Of a DNA stretch of 64,000 nucleotides, positions 48,136 through 61,829 are shown piece by piece. Position numbers and translations under genes: made by a program. A model generated the notes under the pieces. That model did no database searches. It saw nothing but the letters and a program-made list of their open reading frames with translations, and was not told the DNA's origin. The stretch is from Holacanthus passer. Taxonomy: Eukaryota > Chordata > Actinopteri > Pomacanthidae. Numbering within the stretch: position 1 is the first letter of the stretch; every line of letters begins with the position of its first letter. The stretch is taken from NCBI GenBank assembly GCA_025331565.1, contig JAFREQ010000011.1, positions 9,692,001 to 9,756,000 on the forward strand, read 5' to 3'.

Positions 48136-51103
48136 CACAAGGTGTGAGATGAACCTGAGGGAAGTTTACCTTCTCCAATTAAAAACTGGATTATTTTATC
48201 AGCTGATTCCAGTGATTAAAATTTGACTAATTTTAAGACAGAACAATAAATAACGTTTTCAGCATTTTGCCCCCAGAAGTTGTATAAACCATCCTTGATA
48301 GAATATTTACAGAAAGCATAACTGCACACTGAACTCACACAAAAAAAAATCTAGTAATTAAAAAAAAAAGATCTTGTCCTCTTGGTTTCTTGTCCAACTT
48401 TTTGAGTGGTGGGTGACGTGAGTATTTGTAAAATCCTGGCTATGGCCCGTTCATGAGCTCATAAAACATAAGTGAATTCAAATTGATTCTTCCCAAAAAA
48501 AGTTGTTATAAAATATTTACAGCCAGTACCTGCCAGGTTTAACTGGACTGAATTGCACAAGATATTTATACATTTATTACTAAATTTGAGCATAAATTTC
48601 AAGTTCTTAGTAGCTACTAGCTACTTTTAAATGAAATAATAAATCAGGTTTGCAGCATCAAATCTTAGTGCCTAAAGAATTTTATTCCTTCCTTCAAATG
48701 CTCCTCCAGGTTCACTTGCTTGTCTCTAACTTTGTCAGTCTGCTCTTTGGTGCCTGGCAGGTCGTGATCAGTGGGTTTATCATTGCTTTTTTTGCTGAAT
48801 AGTCTGAACAATGAAATATGCAAAAAAAGCATTTAGAGCTGTGGGGAAATGCAGAGTCAGGGGATAATTCTCTCACTTTCATGTACGAGTTGTGATGTGA
48901 TCCAGTTTAAACTTAAGAACTTCACACACGATGAACGCATGGATTTATGAACAGCTGGTGCGACCCAACCCTGGTCGGCAGCAGGTTGAGTCAGTGAATG
49001 AACAACAGATCCCTTAAGCTAAATAAATGATTTATTGTACAAAAGAAAAATGACAGTAAATAAACAACAAAAGGCAAAAATAACAATTGAACAGTTATTC
49101 ATATGCACAACCATTAAACTACAAAGTTGGGGTGATTTTTTTTTTTAAACTACACAAAGAACGGAGGAATGAAGGGGGAAAGTGAGAAAAACATTAGAAG
49201 CGGTGAACCTGTCCAAAACATCATAAATGTCAACATTTGGGTAGGTATTTACATAGAGATTTCTTACTCTCATATATTTATATGAAAACACTCTCACACA
49301 TACCAGTATACAAACACTAAAATTCAAAATGCAACTTCTCAACAAGCCATAGATGTGGGCACAGCTAATTATTTCTTTTGACCACACATTACCAGAGCCG
49401 CTACCATCAGTCACTCTGTCAATAACTCAATCTGAACCTGAGAGCAAGGGGACCCTGTGGTTTTCATCTACATTTTTGGGGGTGGGTGGGTATGTGGGTG
49501 GGGGTGGGGGGTTCTTATGGGTTTAATGTTTGCACAGATTAATCGATGACAAATTTTAAAAAAGCAAGTTTTTTTTTTAGAAGGCTAAAGTGAGGTAGAC
49601 AGACTTTGAAATACATTGTAATTAATATTAATAAATAGACAATTGACCAGTTGAATTATTTCCAACCACTGCCCCTAAACCAGCTTTTTCCTCCCTTTGA
49701 AATGTTCTAGCATATTCCTGCGATCACAAAAGTTACAGCAACATGTCATCCTCTACTTTGGCTAACAATCCCTGGATACTCCTCCCATTCTTACATGGGT
49801 GCTTTCACTTAAAATACACACAAAGGCAAAAAAACGTGTTGACGCAAGACAGTCGACACATCGTTTAAGTCAAAAGGACGTAGTCTCTCTCTAACATGGT
49901 AACAGATTAAAGTTGGTGGGCGGGCCATTTCCAGTTAAAGCATTCTATGTTCATTGATCCAGACACTTATTATACACATGACTTATCACCCAAAGTGGGC
50001 AAGGAGGCCTTTCAGGCCGCTGGTACAGTACGTCCCGGTTCCAGATTGGATAGAAGTGTGTGAGTGTATGGACAGGCCCCCGCTTCAGACAAAAGTCAGG
50101 AAAGCGTGATGGTATCAAAAAGAAGTGATAACCTCTCTAGTTTATGGTTCATCACCAGAAGCTTGAATAGTTTTTTTTTAAATCCTATACTGTACAAGCT
50201 CTTTTGTGCTTGGTAAAACACAAACAACACTTTACCTCCTCACGCCATGAACGTCCCATAGTGCAAAATTTATTGTTGGTAAGGTAGAGTGCCCCAAAAA
50301 AGGTTTTTGTACCCCTTTTTTTAATATATACATATATCATTTATATATAATGTCAGAAGGCTCTTCCTTTATCCAACAGCATAGTGCTTTCGTTTACAAC
50401 AAATGGATATCTTTGCTTTGACATCCAGGAGACAAAGACAGACTTCAAACGTACTAATCTACTCTGTGTTCAAGCACTAACAATATTTTCATCCATTATG
50501 ATCATGACGACACAGTTGAGCTGGAGGTGGATGGGGGCATTTCAAAATGCAATCAAACATGTTCACTAAAACTAAAGTCAGTGGTTCAGTTACATTCTCT
50601 TGATTTTTTTTAATTTAATTTTTTTTTTTGCATGTTATGTGGTTTGTTGTGATTCATAAAAGCTATTATTTCTGAGTACAGTACTGCAGTTAAAGGATTT
50701 TGCATTTTTTTATTTTCATCTTTTCTAAAACTAGGAAAAGTGAATGAACTGGCTCGACATGAGTCGGGAAGCATCTGCTCTTTCTTCATTTAAACACAGA
50801 TTGTAACACAGATGTGAACGCTGTTGTATGTACAAGTGTGTAAACTCATAATACTGAAATCATGTTTTGTGCTATTTTCAGCTCAGTAATTTAACAGGGT
50901 GGAGATTTGAGCACCCTCGCATGTCAACGTATGGATTTCATTTTCTGTCTGTTCTAACATGCTCAGGCCTCTTCAAGTTATGAAACAGTGCATTTACTTT
51001 TCTGTTTTAATCGTTTAATGCAAAATTTATTTGAAGGTGTTAAAGTGTGTTTTTCTTTGTCACATAGAAGAAAGGAAATCTGTCTGGTTCTCATCATCCT
51101 GCA

Positions 51104-51128
51104 GGACCCTCCTCCTCCTCCTCCTCCT
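51104..51128. repeat. (CCT)n microsatellite
   Basis: About seven CTC/CCT units in the probable gdf11 3' UTR. Confidence 0.85.
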
Positions 51129-51906
51129 CTCCCAGGTGGTGCCGAATGACTTCAGAGTGCATCTACATTACAGGACTGTTTTAGACTTTAGTGTGCGATT
51201 GAAACCTAAATCTGTTTTATCTACTTTTGCAGAATGTCAGAAATCGCTATATTGGCTTCATTGATCTGCTTGAAAGAGTTAAAATAGAATAACCCCTTCT
51301 CTCCCTTTTCCTTTTCGAATTTTACAAGACTACAAATAAAAAAAGATCAAAGTAACTGTGAAAGGTTTCGTAGATAGTCGAGAATGTCACACTGGGGTGT
51401 TATACATTAATAGAGGGTATAGGTTTGGTTTTGGATCTCCTCAACACTTTACATCTCTACAGCACATCTCTGTAAACAAGATTTCGGATTTATACTAAGA
51501 GTATTTCTGACGGCAAACCCTCCTCACATTAGCATGGATTTTGTTTCTTTTGTTAAAGTGATGGATTGCAAAATAATTCTGATCATGCCCCCTTGCAAAC
51601 GTTTTTTTTGTGGATCAATTCTCACCCGTAAAGTAACTCACCATAGGACTGAAATTGCTTTAAAAAAATATTGTAAATGCTTATGTCTCCTGTCATCTCA
51701 ATCCACTAACCTGGACATTTCACAAAGATGCCATTTAAAAAAACAAAAATCTTTAAAAACCCACAAAACTAACACAAACTCTATAACATAGTTTTGTCTC
51801 ATTTACTGTTTTCTGAAGCTGCTCCGCGAGGACAACCTCTTTAAATCATTCATAATGTACTGTATTTCCATGACTCAGTCCTTTTTTTGATTCATGTTTC
51901 ATTTAT

Positions 51907-51909
<3 letters not shown>

Positions 51910-51938
<29 letters not shown>
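51910..51938. repeat. Homopolymer T (A on the minus strand), 29 bases
   Basis: Uninterrupted run 180 bases past the gdf11 stop. It would appear as an internal A tract in the gdf11 mRNA. Confidence 0.95.
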
Positions 51939-51941
<3 letters not shown>

Positions 51942-52117
51942 GTTAGAATCAATTTAATTACTGGAAAAATGGAAACCCAGTGGGATGATTTTGTGGCTGA
52001 GCAAAAGTGAAATCGGGTGCCGAGGAGTGGGTTCTGGTGCCAGGGGAGAGCTCCGTAAGGGTTTTGGGTGGTTTGATGCGATGAAGGCTGTACACAAGTG
52101 TGTGTCTCCCCCGCAGC

Positions 52118-55100
52118 CTAAGAGCAGCCACATCTATCCACAACCATCCCCGGGATTTTGCCGTGAATGATCTGCTGCTTGTCATTGAAGTAGAGCATGT
52201 TAATGGGGGACATCTTGGTGGGGGTACAACAGGGCCCTGCGGAACCTCGGGGGTTGGCGTGCTGCACCAGGTGGGTGTGCGGGTATTTCTGCATGAACAT
52301 GTACTCGCACTGGCCGGAGCAATAGTTGGCTTTGTAGCGTTTGGGGGCAATGATCCAGTCCCAGCCGAACGCCTCGAAATCCACAGTCAGAGGGTAGCGA
52401 CAGCAGCGGGACTCGGTGGAGTGCTCGTCGCAGTCCAGGCCCAGGTTTCTCCGAGAACGTTTGGTCGTCTCAAGAACCTTCACTTCCAGGAACGGCTGCT
52501 GGAATCAGGGGGAGGAGGGGCGGGACGGAGAGAAAGAGGTGGTTATAAGAGAACAACAGCAACAACATGGCTGACAGGTCAGCTAAGGAAAATGCAATTA
52601 TGTGACAAGTCTGTCCACCAAAATTAAAAACATCTACATTGTACGACGTCACCACTTAAGATAAGATATTCCTTTATTTGAAAATTCACAATGTCACTAA
52701 TGTTTTAATTAATGTCACTTAATGTTTTGAAGGACATTAACATTTTGGTTTGGGATTCTTTGGTTTGCAAAATAGCTCACTAGTATATTTTTGGGGACAT
52801 TCAGATAAAACTGAGCCATTGTTAATGTGATTAACCTGTGCTTTTCCTACTTCTGCAAGTCAAAATGTCTGCTGTGAAAAAGTCTGTTGATACATAATGT
52901 CTTTGTCAGACTAATGAGGACAAGGAGCTTCACAAAGGTCTTATGGGCCAAAAAACATTTATGCAACTGAGGAGGACTGCATATGGGATCTGTTTTTCTT
53001 TCTTCAAGCAAAGACACAATCACACGCAAAATCAATTGACAACTACACATTTTTTGTGTCCAATCAATGTGTCAACGAACCTGCGAACTCACAGAAAGTG
53101 GGCTACAAAGTGGACTTCTGCTGACGCCTCAGCAGCTCAATAAAATCAATGAATCGACAGAAATGTGTAGATAAAAAAGTGAATAGTAAATAGTTTTCTA
53201 TCAGCAACACAGCACAATGTAAAAAAAAAAATGTGGATATGAATAAATCTAATTGTATTATATTATATGTGGTAGCCTTGTCCTTTTTGGACCAAATACC
53301 CGAATACTACTACTAATGCTAACACCCTGTCTGATCCTGCCTCTGTAGTTTTGATCACTTATTAAATGAAGTGGACACATACTTCTTAAGAGGAAAAGAT
53401 ATTTCTTCACACTCACTAACACAATCATGTATTCTCACTGTTATACCTGCTAAGCAAACCAGCTTCTTAAATAACTGTGGTGTGTTTAGGAATAATTCCT
53501 GTCCATTACACCTGTAAATCAAATGTAGCCCAGGTACAAAATGATTGATTTCTGCAACACTGAAACACAAACTGATGATGATCCACTACATATTTTTACA
53601 CCAGCAGCCCAATAAGCCATTTTCAATGACGACATTTTGACACGTCACAGCAGGAAAAGAACAGATGTCAATAATAAAATGAATGATGGCTGAATTCCAT
53701 TTATCTGCCTCAGTGTCAGGGTCCTGGTGTTGTTCATGCTCACTGTCACACTGTCACATCTCACTGGGACACTTGAACAGAACAGAGCTATTATTAATGT
53801 TGTTAGCAACATCTGTGTTTTTCAGACTACAACAGGTCAAAACGTGTGCTGTGAAAAAGGCCTATTAAAAATCAACTAGTTATGCAAGTGCAGTCGTTTT
53901 CAGTCCCGGTATATTAGAACCACATCCTGATGGTCTCCTATCACACCAGGTAGTTAATTGCATTCACCTGGCACATAAGACAAGAGTAAAAGAAACCAAA
54001 CCAATAAGCTTAAACTGCTGATTTCATGTCAGTTTACAACTCTGTTTTCATGCACAGTTAAAGTCTGTTTAAAGTCCAGTCTGCTCCACAGCTGAATGGT
54101 TTGAAAGGCCAGAATCTGATTAGTAACACTGACAACAGAACAGACCTTTCCACAGGTGAAAATCACAGGTGGAACTGATAACATTAAAAACCACTATATT
54201 CCATGTAGGTGAGCTATCGTCATTTTTGGGCATCGAAGCGGCTAAAAGTGGTGCGAATTTCTGAAAACTCTTCTACAAACATTTCCTCATTAATGGACAG
54301 TATATGCAAATACATTATGTGTGCAGATTAGCCATTTTTATGGTGATTTCAAGGAAGTTTCACTTAATTTCCAAGCCTAGTTATTTTTTCCACTGGAGTG
54401 AATCTGGGGTTCACCAACATCTCAGTTTAGAGAGAAAAAAAGATGGCTGACTCTGTATGCCTGGTTTGATCCTTGACCCAGGAGGTCATCTGCAGGCTAC
54501 CATAACCTTGACCTTTGGGCAAAGCAAGCGGATCAAATATTTTACTCCATCATGTTTGTTTTACAAAGCCTTCCTCTCCCCACAGTGATTCCAGCTGGGC
54601 TCGAGCACAGTTTTTTGTGACGCATTCAAAGGAGGAAATAAGCTGAAAGGCCGTTGGGGTGAGACCATGTCAGCTTGGCCTTTAGGGCCTTTGTTGCAGA
54701 AAAAAAGAGCGAGGATCAGGGAGAAGCAGAGTTTGACTATTGCTTTGCTTGTTGTGTTTCGTTTTATTTTGGTACACTTGCCTGTGCTTTTGATCTTTTC
54801 CTTTTTTTCGTTCAAGAATAATATTGCACACTGCTGCGTGCTCAGAGGGCAGCGATTTATTGGCCAAGACACCAGAGCTGACCTCTGATATGTGTTGTGA
54901 AGATCTGACCCAAATGACCACTTGGTAAATATTTGGTGTTGCTTAACTGGGATGAGTGGCCTACATAATTCAACATAGATGTTGTATGTAACTGTCAGTC
55001 GCAGTAACTCTGACATTTCTAACTAGATTAATGGTTCACGGATGGTTTTGCTTTAACACTCAAGTTTGAACTCATCCGTGCAAACCCATCCATTACACTA

Positions 55101-56960
55101 GACACCAAGCCCATACATTTTTAAAATTGTGTTCTCAGAGGCCCAGGAGCATCCTTTCAGCGTGAGGCTCAATGATCCACAGCCTGAGGTGGAAATCTTT
55201 AAATGAACGCCCAAACTGGTTAGGGTTAGGATCCATTCACATTTTGCAAAATGTGAATGGATCAAATAATTGTTGATGCAGGGATCATTTCAGTTCAGCT
55301 CTACCAGCCACAAAAATGGAAAATAGTGCAAATGTATAAAAGGCAGCTCTAAAGAATATGTGACTTATAAATATTGTGCTCATCAGACAAATGATGCAGA
55401 TAATGTGCACTAGTATTAGTAGCAGTATAGTAGTAGTAATAGATTAGCAGCAGAGGATGTAGTGAAGACTTTGGTGAAGACTCATCCAAACAAAGCAGCT
55501 GTGTTTTCTCTGAACTAAATATAGAGTGGTCATGACTGACATGGAGAAATAGAGTGCTGTGGTCATGGTTTTTAGGGTTGAAAACACATGTGATTTTTAA
55601 ATACATGACTGGTTTATAAACTCCCCATTTTAAGTTGTATGTTGTCTTTTTTTAAAAACTTCACCATTTAGCATGATTGAAGTACGATATGATTGAAGTA
55701 CGAAATTAATTTTATAGGTCACAGAATGAAACAAATATAACTAACTAAATGTTTGTTCAATGTCAGTGTCTTTAAACTAACACAAGGATTGATTTAGGCT
55801 GCAGGAATGAATGCAACTTGATAAGAACATCATGTCAGCTGCAGGTTTGTTTGAAGTCATTTGTGCTTTTACAGAAGTGGAGCTGCTGGATGGCCAGGGT
55901 TCAAATCATGACTTTTGATGTCACTATTAATGTCAACAATCTATTGCCATATTTGTTCATCTTAGTACTTATAATGCAGATTGGTCAGCTGCTTCACATT
56001 AGGAAGATCATTCAGGTTTTTTTAATGTAGTCCTGAAAGTGTTTGCCTTCCTTCTGTGCAGCCACTAGTTTTTTTTTCATTTCACAGTAGTGTGAGAAAC
56101 AACTTGCAGATTCTTAAAACTTGCTTAAGATGGACGATCCTTCGCTGTGAAAATATTTTCTACTTCAGTTTTTGTAAAGGCAGCGTGTGCGGTGATGAAG
56201 CACAGATTTTAGAGCCCATCGTGTTTATGATCACTGTGATGCTTCGCTTGACATAAGAACGTTTGAAGTCTCTTCAAGTTGATTTTCATACTTGAAATTA
56301 ACAGTGGCTGCTCGAAAGGTAGAATAGAACAGAAACAATACTGAGAAATCTAAAATGTGCAATTTTGTACAGATGTTTGATGTTTAACATTTCTATTTTA
56401 GGTTTTTAAGCCCAGTTCAGCCCAGTTACCAACACAGCTCCACATTTCTCTTTGAGCCAAGTTTTTTTCACTAACATGATTTTGGGTGCCCTCCTTTGAT
56501 TGAAATATGAATTGCATTTGCATGAATCTCAGCTACAATGGAAGTGATCCCCCCCCTGCCTCAGGGAGAGGTCTGAGGGTCCTTACCAGCCCCTCCTCCC
56601 CGGGTCGCAGCGAGGTAACTGCCAGGTCATTGCCGCTCTCATCAAAGGCGTTGATGTCGATTCCCCAGTTGGTGTGGGGTTGTTTGAACCAGTTCTGCAA
56701 CACGTGCTTAAAGTCAATGCTTTGCCAGTGGCCGACCCTGGAGTTGAGCTCTATCTTCAGGGAGCGGATGCGGATGTGGCGGCTGCCCTGCTCCGTGACG
56801 GGCTTCAGTCGGAGGATCTGCAGGTAGACGGTGGAGGTCTGCTGCAGCGGCCGCAGGTACACCCACAGCTGGGCCTTCAGCACCTTGGTAAACATCAGTT
56901 TGGGGCTGAACTTGAAGAAGCAGCAGCTCGGCTTCCCATTCACCTGCACCAGGGGCTCCG
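52118..56960 (-). CDS. gdf11: Growth/differentiation factor 11, exons 2 and 3 (5' partial)
   Basis: Exon 2 (56587-56960, 374 nt) encodes propeptide from EPLVQVNGKPSCCFFKFSP through HIRIRSLKIELNSR, WGIDINAFDES and ends GEEGL at CTG|GTAAGG. Exon 3 (52118-52498, 381 nt) starts QPFLEVKVLETTK and includes the furin site RSRR, then a 109-residue mature domain starting NLGLDCDEHS and ending VVDRCGCS, with the TGF-beta cystine knot. The text CSGQCEYMFMQKYPHTHLV and NDKQQII is GDF11-type; myostatin has CSGECEFVFLQ and NGKEQII. GDF11 is a secreted ligand that signals through activin type II receptors and SMAD2/3, and controls trunk-to-tail patterning and neurogenesis. The entry phase needs one base from exon 1. 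No exon 1 sequence (signal peptide, SQILSKLRL-type motif) was found up to 64000, so intron 1 is over 7 kb. Confidence 0.95.
52654..52685. repeat. Dispersed repeat tail fragment
   Basis: TTAAGATAAGATATTCCTTT followed by ATTTG, the same tail type as 20680-20745. Confidence 0.5.
55230..55263. repeat. Perfect 34-bp palindrome
   Basis: The arm GATCCATTCACATTTT (55230-55245), a central GC, and its exact reverse complement (55248-55263). No mismatch and no loop beyond the central pair. Just before it lies GGTTAGGGTTAGG, two telomere-type units. Confidence 0.9.
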
Positions 56961-59900
56961 CTGTGGAAAAGAGAACAGCTCCATTTATATATGTCCTGTA
57001 TATGCAGTAACTGTATACAACAAGAGCATCATCATTCAAACAGCATTGAAGACTGCAGTGACGGTGAATCACAATGTCCCCAGTTTGTGTCCAATCAAGG
57101 GCCTTTGTTTCATGTCATCTCTCTCTTCAAATAAAAGCATAAAAATGGCTTCTAAAAAATCCTTTCCTACCTCTACCACAATGTGCATTTTGCTTAATAT
57201 GTGCACCACAATAAATTTTATTTCACATAATTGTGTATCTGTGTAAGTGATAAACTTTACTGCTTCAGTGTTTCTGTTAATGAAATTTGGGACTCTGCAG
57301 GTTGTGCTCTTCTCTATCTGCTCCTGTATCAATGACTCCATCACTTCCTGGGCATCAGAGGGGATTATTTTTTTTTAGCAAAGCCTGATCCAAAACAGAT
57401 CATTTGGAATAACAAATATATAATCTTTCATCAATTCAATGTACAACCCTGGGTCTGACTGGGGTTAAGAAGTTATATTTAAGCTGACCCAAACAAATAA
57501 AAGAGAGACAGCTGCATCCATACTCAGTCATCCATCAAAGAAACAAGCTGTGACACCATCATATACGTATTCTTAATAAATCTACAATAATAACTAGAAT
57601 CATATTCAGTCACATAACTGAAAAGGATCCTCTCTAACAGAGGGCTTTTGAGGAAAAAGGAAAAAGGAAATTTACTCCCAAAGGGACAAACAGGATCAAC
57701 AACATGTCTCAGCAGTTTTCTGAGCACCTCCCATTAGCTCAGACACCTTTCATACATTCACACAGTAAATAGGAAAGTTTTATTACTGAAGTGCAAACTT
57801 TTTTCTGTATAATTTTACAAACACTGCATGAAGCAACATTGGTCAGGGCAGGTCAATTTAAGTGAGGGCACTGATTGACTAACACCAACAGCTGATGATA
57901 ATTTAAAGATGACAGCATTCACAGAGAAATGTTAGGTGACTAAAACTATTTCATCTACAAGACAACCTGAGTTTGTTTAATTCATCTGTACCTGATGGAC
58001 ACTTTGGACTGAAAATGTTGTACTTTTCCCAAAGTAATAATGTAGTAATTTTAATGGGAGCAGTCTTTTGGACTAAAACCCTTGACAAGAAAGATGCGCA
58101 TGTGTTTTAGATGATAATGCCAGAGACGACCACAGATCTGCACGTCACTGAGAAGTGCTGGTCATGTTTGTGTGAATTAAGGAGGGTTGTGCAGTTTGTA
58201 GTTCAGTAATACACTGCTGTCAATATAATGGCATATTGTTTTCTAGATGTAATTCAAAATGTTTTGTTCTGTGGAAAACATTAACAAGGATTTCAAACTT
58301 AACATACGCAATTTACAGATTAAAATTACAGTCCTAACCCAGAAAAGATAAATTTCTTTCACAACATGATATTATAAAATAGTGGTACCTAAACTGACTC
58401 TGAGCGCTGCTTTCTTTTATAAACTGTCTTTCTCTGCCTGCCGGCTCATTTTAGCCACATCTGCATGAAGGCTGTCCGTTATCATATGTGCACATGGTCC
58501 TGTTGTTCGGTCCATTCAGTCAGGTTACATTTGTGATTACATCAAGGTTGGACAAACAGATACATTTGCATATTAAAACAAGGATCAGTAATGGTGGCCA
58601 GTGGCCAGATGGTAACCTTAGATTCCCCTGGGTCAGTCATAATGAAATGGTCTACCCCGACATTACAACTAGCAAAATTAAAACATCTCAAGTTTTTTTT
58701 AGTGGCTCACCCTGGTCGAAAATATATTTGGGGTGTGGATTAAGGGTTACGTCGAAGAACACAAGTCGTCTCCTAAAATAGGCAGATTTATTCCTGTCAT
58801 GATCCTTCGGCTCTGGTGTTTCTGTGATTTGCACCACATGTCAAATCTGCACATGGTTCATTTACATAGACCTCCATCTGATATAATGACATCCATCCAT
58901 TGCATTCATACATTCATTTCCATGTAAAGCGTTCATTTATTAAGGGAAATTTATTCTGCATCTATCTGGCATAATAATGCGCCAACTGAGTACAATAGAA
59001 TATCTAATCTGGCCATTTTCTCTGAGCATATTTGACATATTACAACTCCAGATTTTTGCGAATAAACCGTCGTTTTTTGTCATTTATCTTGCAGAGGAGT
59101 GTTGTTGTTCCTCTATTTAAAAAAAAAGCAGATAAAAAAACTGTATGGACCTGTCAATCATTGCTAAATCTGAGGTTGCTCAGGCAACCCGAAAATGCTT
59201 CCTGGGTCAAAAGGTTATTTGGCACCTCAGCCTAGTTAAGAAATGGGATCAGGGGTCAAAACCGTCAGCCTCTTTACATCTCAGGGGTGCTGGGGAGGGG
59301 CTGCCCTAATAGCCAGATTGAGTTTGAAGGTCAAGGTCGACCCTATGGCGATGGTAATAGTAAGTCTCTCTTCACAACACGCCTTTTTTTAAAACCAGAG
59401 AATCATCTAAAATCTCAGAGACACAACAGCGCTGAATCAGCCCCAGTTTGTTTTTGTTTTGATCAGGGTGGAGATCCTCCAGCCAATCGTGAATTGTTTA
59501 TCAAACCTCAATTGACCAGGAGGGAACACTGCACCGGGCTGTTTTCTTTTTTTTTTTTTTTTTTACACTAAACAAGTGTTGTAATTGAATTATGGGCATG
59601 CATTGAGGGATATGAATTCACTGAGGTACAGATGGACTATCCATTAGACGAGTCCAGGGCGAAAATTGAATAAGGGCCAAGCCAGGGACAGACGTGGTCC
59701 TTCAGCCTGTATTTCCAGGGACAGTCATTAGTGAGTGTAAATTATACAGTGTCTCACGCTGGACAAACAATATGTCAATGTTCCTTTTGGTGGGTTGCTG
59801 GGGTCACAGCAATTAACGTGGGTGGCGTTGTGTTTGCTCATCAGCACAAAACTGGGAATGAATGATTCTGCAGTTTGCTTGGGGTTTGCTTGTGATTACT

Positions 59901-61334
59901 ACTTTTTGTTGTTTTTAATCGCTGCAGATGGGGACCGACACACAACCAGATCTTCCTTTGCAAACAGTTTTTTTCATTGCTTTTGTTGAGTTCTCGGGAG
60001 AAAAAAAGAGGAAGAAACAAACCACCAAACACTGCCAAAGCTGAAATTGGTTCAGTTTCTGGAGCAGAGGCCTTTCTTTCTTGAGAAGGAGTAATCTGAG
60101 AAGCAGAGCCCGTACACCGTGATCCAGTTAGGACCCCGGTTATTAAACACACATGCACAACACATGAGCTATGTCATGTTAAACAATGACTGCATTGATA
60201 GGTGAAATCAATTTGTGCCTTTATAGATCCTGTAAGTGCACAAGTAAAGAGGCAAGCCACGGAGGATGAATGCCTGCAGCTTAATTACAGCCAACATCTT
60301 GGCAGAGCGCTCCACTTGTGCAAAGCGAGCGAGGCTAGCTTGTAAAGATCAGAAAACCAATGGGACATTTAATCCTTCTACCTGAACTAACTTTGCTCCT
60401 GCTGCCATAACACATTACTGCTGGAAGAGCTCACAGTTTTACTGTGGGACTGAAATTATGGCTTAATTTCCTGAACAATTTGCTCAGTTACACTTCAGTG
60501 TTTTAACTCTCATGCAGTGAGGGTATGAATTCTGATTTTGCATTCAGCACCACCTACTGGAGCAATAACACCTCTCTCCTCCAATGAAGATGAAGATGGA
60601 AACTAGTCTGTATACATTAATAACACTCCTTATTTTACTTAAAAAGTGAAAAAACAAGTAAAACCTAAGTAAGTACTTATGGACAGAGGCTGTGTTTTTC
60701 CAAAGGAACCAGGCTTGTTTGCTTTTCCTCCTCATGTTTCCAGCCTACTTCATTATTACAGCAGCTTATTTCCCTGTGGTATAATTGCAGCATATGCAGC
60801 CCATGAATTTTACTGCCAGCACGCAGCAGGCCTGCAGGTGAGCCTATCAAACATCTGGTGGACTCCCTGGGTACCTGAGTCCCATAGTTAGCCCAGAGCC
60901 TCCTATACGTGCATGTTAGGGGAGACATATATAATATAAGGGTTTATTCACCATGCCATCTGTCCATTTTAATACAGCTGTGGCCTGTTTCAAAGTTAAA
61001 TGCTTTTAATAACCAAATGCAGTAATGTTACTGAGGGGTACAAGAGCACGGGCCAGTTAAACTGTTGAAAACAGATGGAGAGGGGAAGTTAAGGTGTAGT
61101 TACACAATGAATAGTTAACATGTGTGTCCAGTGAGGGCGCTTAAATGTTGGCAGCAAGGTAAAAATATCAGACTCTTAATTAGTCAAATGGATTTATTTG
61201 TCTTTGATTTCCACAAGAGAATAGAATTTGCAAAGATTTCTACTTTTTTGGGTGATTTCTCTGCTGCTGCTTCTTGCGCCTCCACCATACTATCAACTTA
61301 CAGCTTACTGCATTTATGAGATCCACATCCAATG

Positions 61335-61365
61335 ATAATAATAAAGGAATATCTTATCTTAAAAT
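61335..61365 (-). repeat. Dispersed repeat tail fragment, inverted
   Basis: AATAAAGGAATATCTTATCT is the reverse complement of the tail type seen at 52654-52685. Confidence 0.5.
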
Positions 61366-61829
61366 ACACAAGAAAGCTTAATGTGTTTGTTCAAAGTTGA
61401 GAGTTCCTAATATCAAAGTGATTTAACGTTCTTTGTCAAACACCAGGCAGCAAAGTAAAAAGTCAACTTAAGTATGAATTTACTCCATAGTGACAATAAT
61501 GTCAGATAGTCTGAATTTAAAAATGATCGTCACACTTCTTATGTTGTATTTTTTAAATTTTCATTAGAGTTCACTTTTTCATCCAAACTCCTGAAAGGCA
61601 GTCGTTTTCAACGTGCACATGTGCCGTAACTTGTCCCAGTCAGGTGAAAATCTGCAGCTAAAATGGTGCTGGGAGAGAAATGGTCACTTTTTGTTAATGT
61701 CCAAATGGATAATGCATAATGGTATAAACCTAGATAGGAGTTTCATTTGCATATATATCTATATTTTCTTTTCTTAATGGGAAATGCAAATGTGCCATTT
61801 TGTGGTGAGTGTGTGTTTGGGAGCCTTCA

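Larger units (their letters stand above)
46606..49030. other. Intergenic DNA downstream of gdf11
   Basis: No gene recognised. The part at about 47150-48080 is GC-richer than its flanks and contains several homeodomain-type cores (ATTAATTGG, CAATTAGCC), so it may be a regulatory element. A (TG)n run lies at 48110-48135. Confidence 0.4.
49031..52117 (-). other. gdf11: Probable long gdf11 3' UTR
   Basis: No other gene lies downstream of the gdf11 stop. The minus strand has AATAAA at 49031-49036, which would give a 3' UTR of about 3.1 kb. The region is AU-rich with TTTTA- and TATA-type runs, and contains a 29-base A tract (minus strand) at 51910-51938. Earlier polyadenylation cannot be excluded. 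Confidence 0.35.
52499..56586 (-). other. gdf11: gdf11 intron 2
   Basis: About 4.1 kb between the two coding exons. It holds a dispersed-repeat tail at 52654-52685, the palindrome at 55230-55263 and a TAG-rich run near 55421-55445. The 151-codon sense-strand frame at 54561-55016 has no recognisable homology and is taken as chance. Confidence 0.8.

Noticed and set aside
54561..55016. 151-codon minus-strand frame in gdf11 intron 2
   Set aside because: Composition is intron-like and there is no homology I can see. The frame has no flanking acceptor and donor pair that would keep gdf11 in phase.
52118..56960. Myostatin (mstn) instead of gdf11
   Set aside because: The mature region has the GDF11-type CSGQCEYMFMQK and NDKQQII rather than the myostatin CSGECEFVFLQK and NGKEQII; the propeptide WGIDINAFDES is also GDF11-like.
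56674..57246. 190-codon plus-strand frame
   Set aside because: The first half is the antisense of gdf11 exon 2 and the rest is AT-rich intron.
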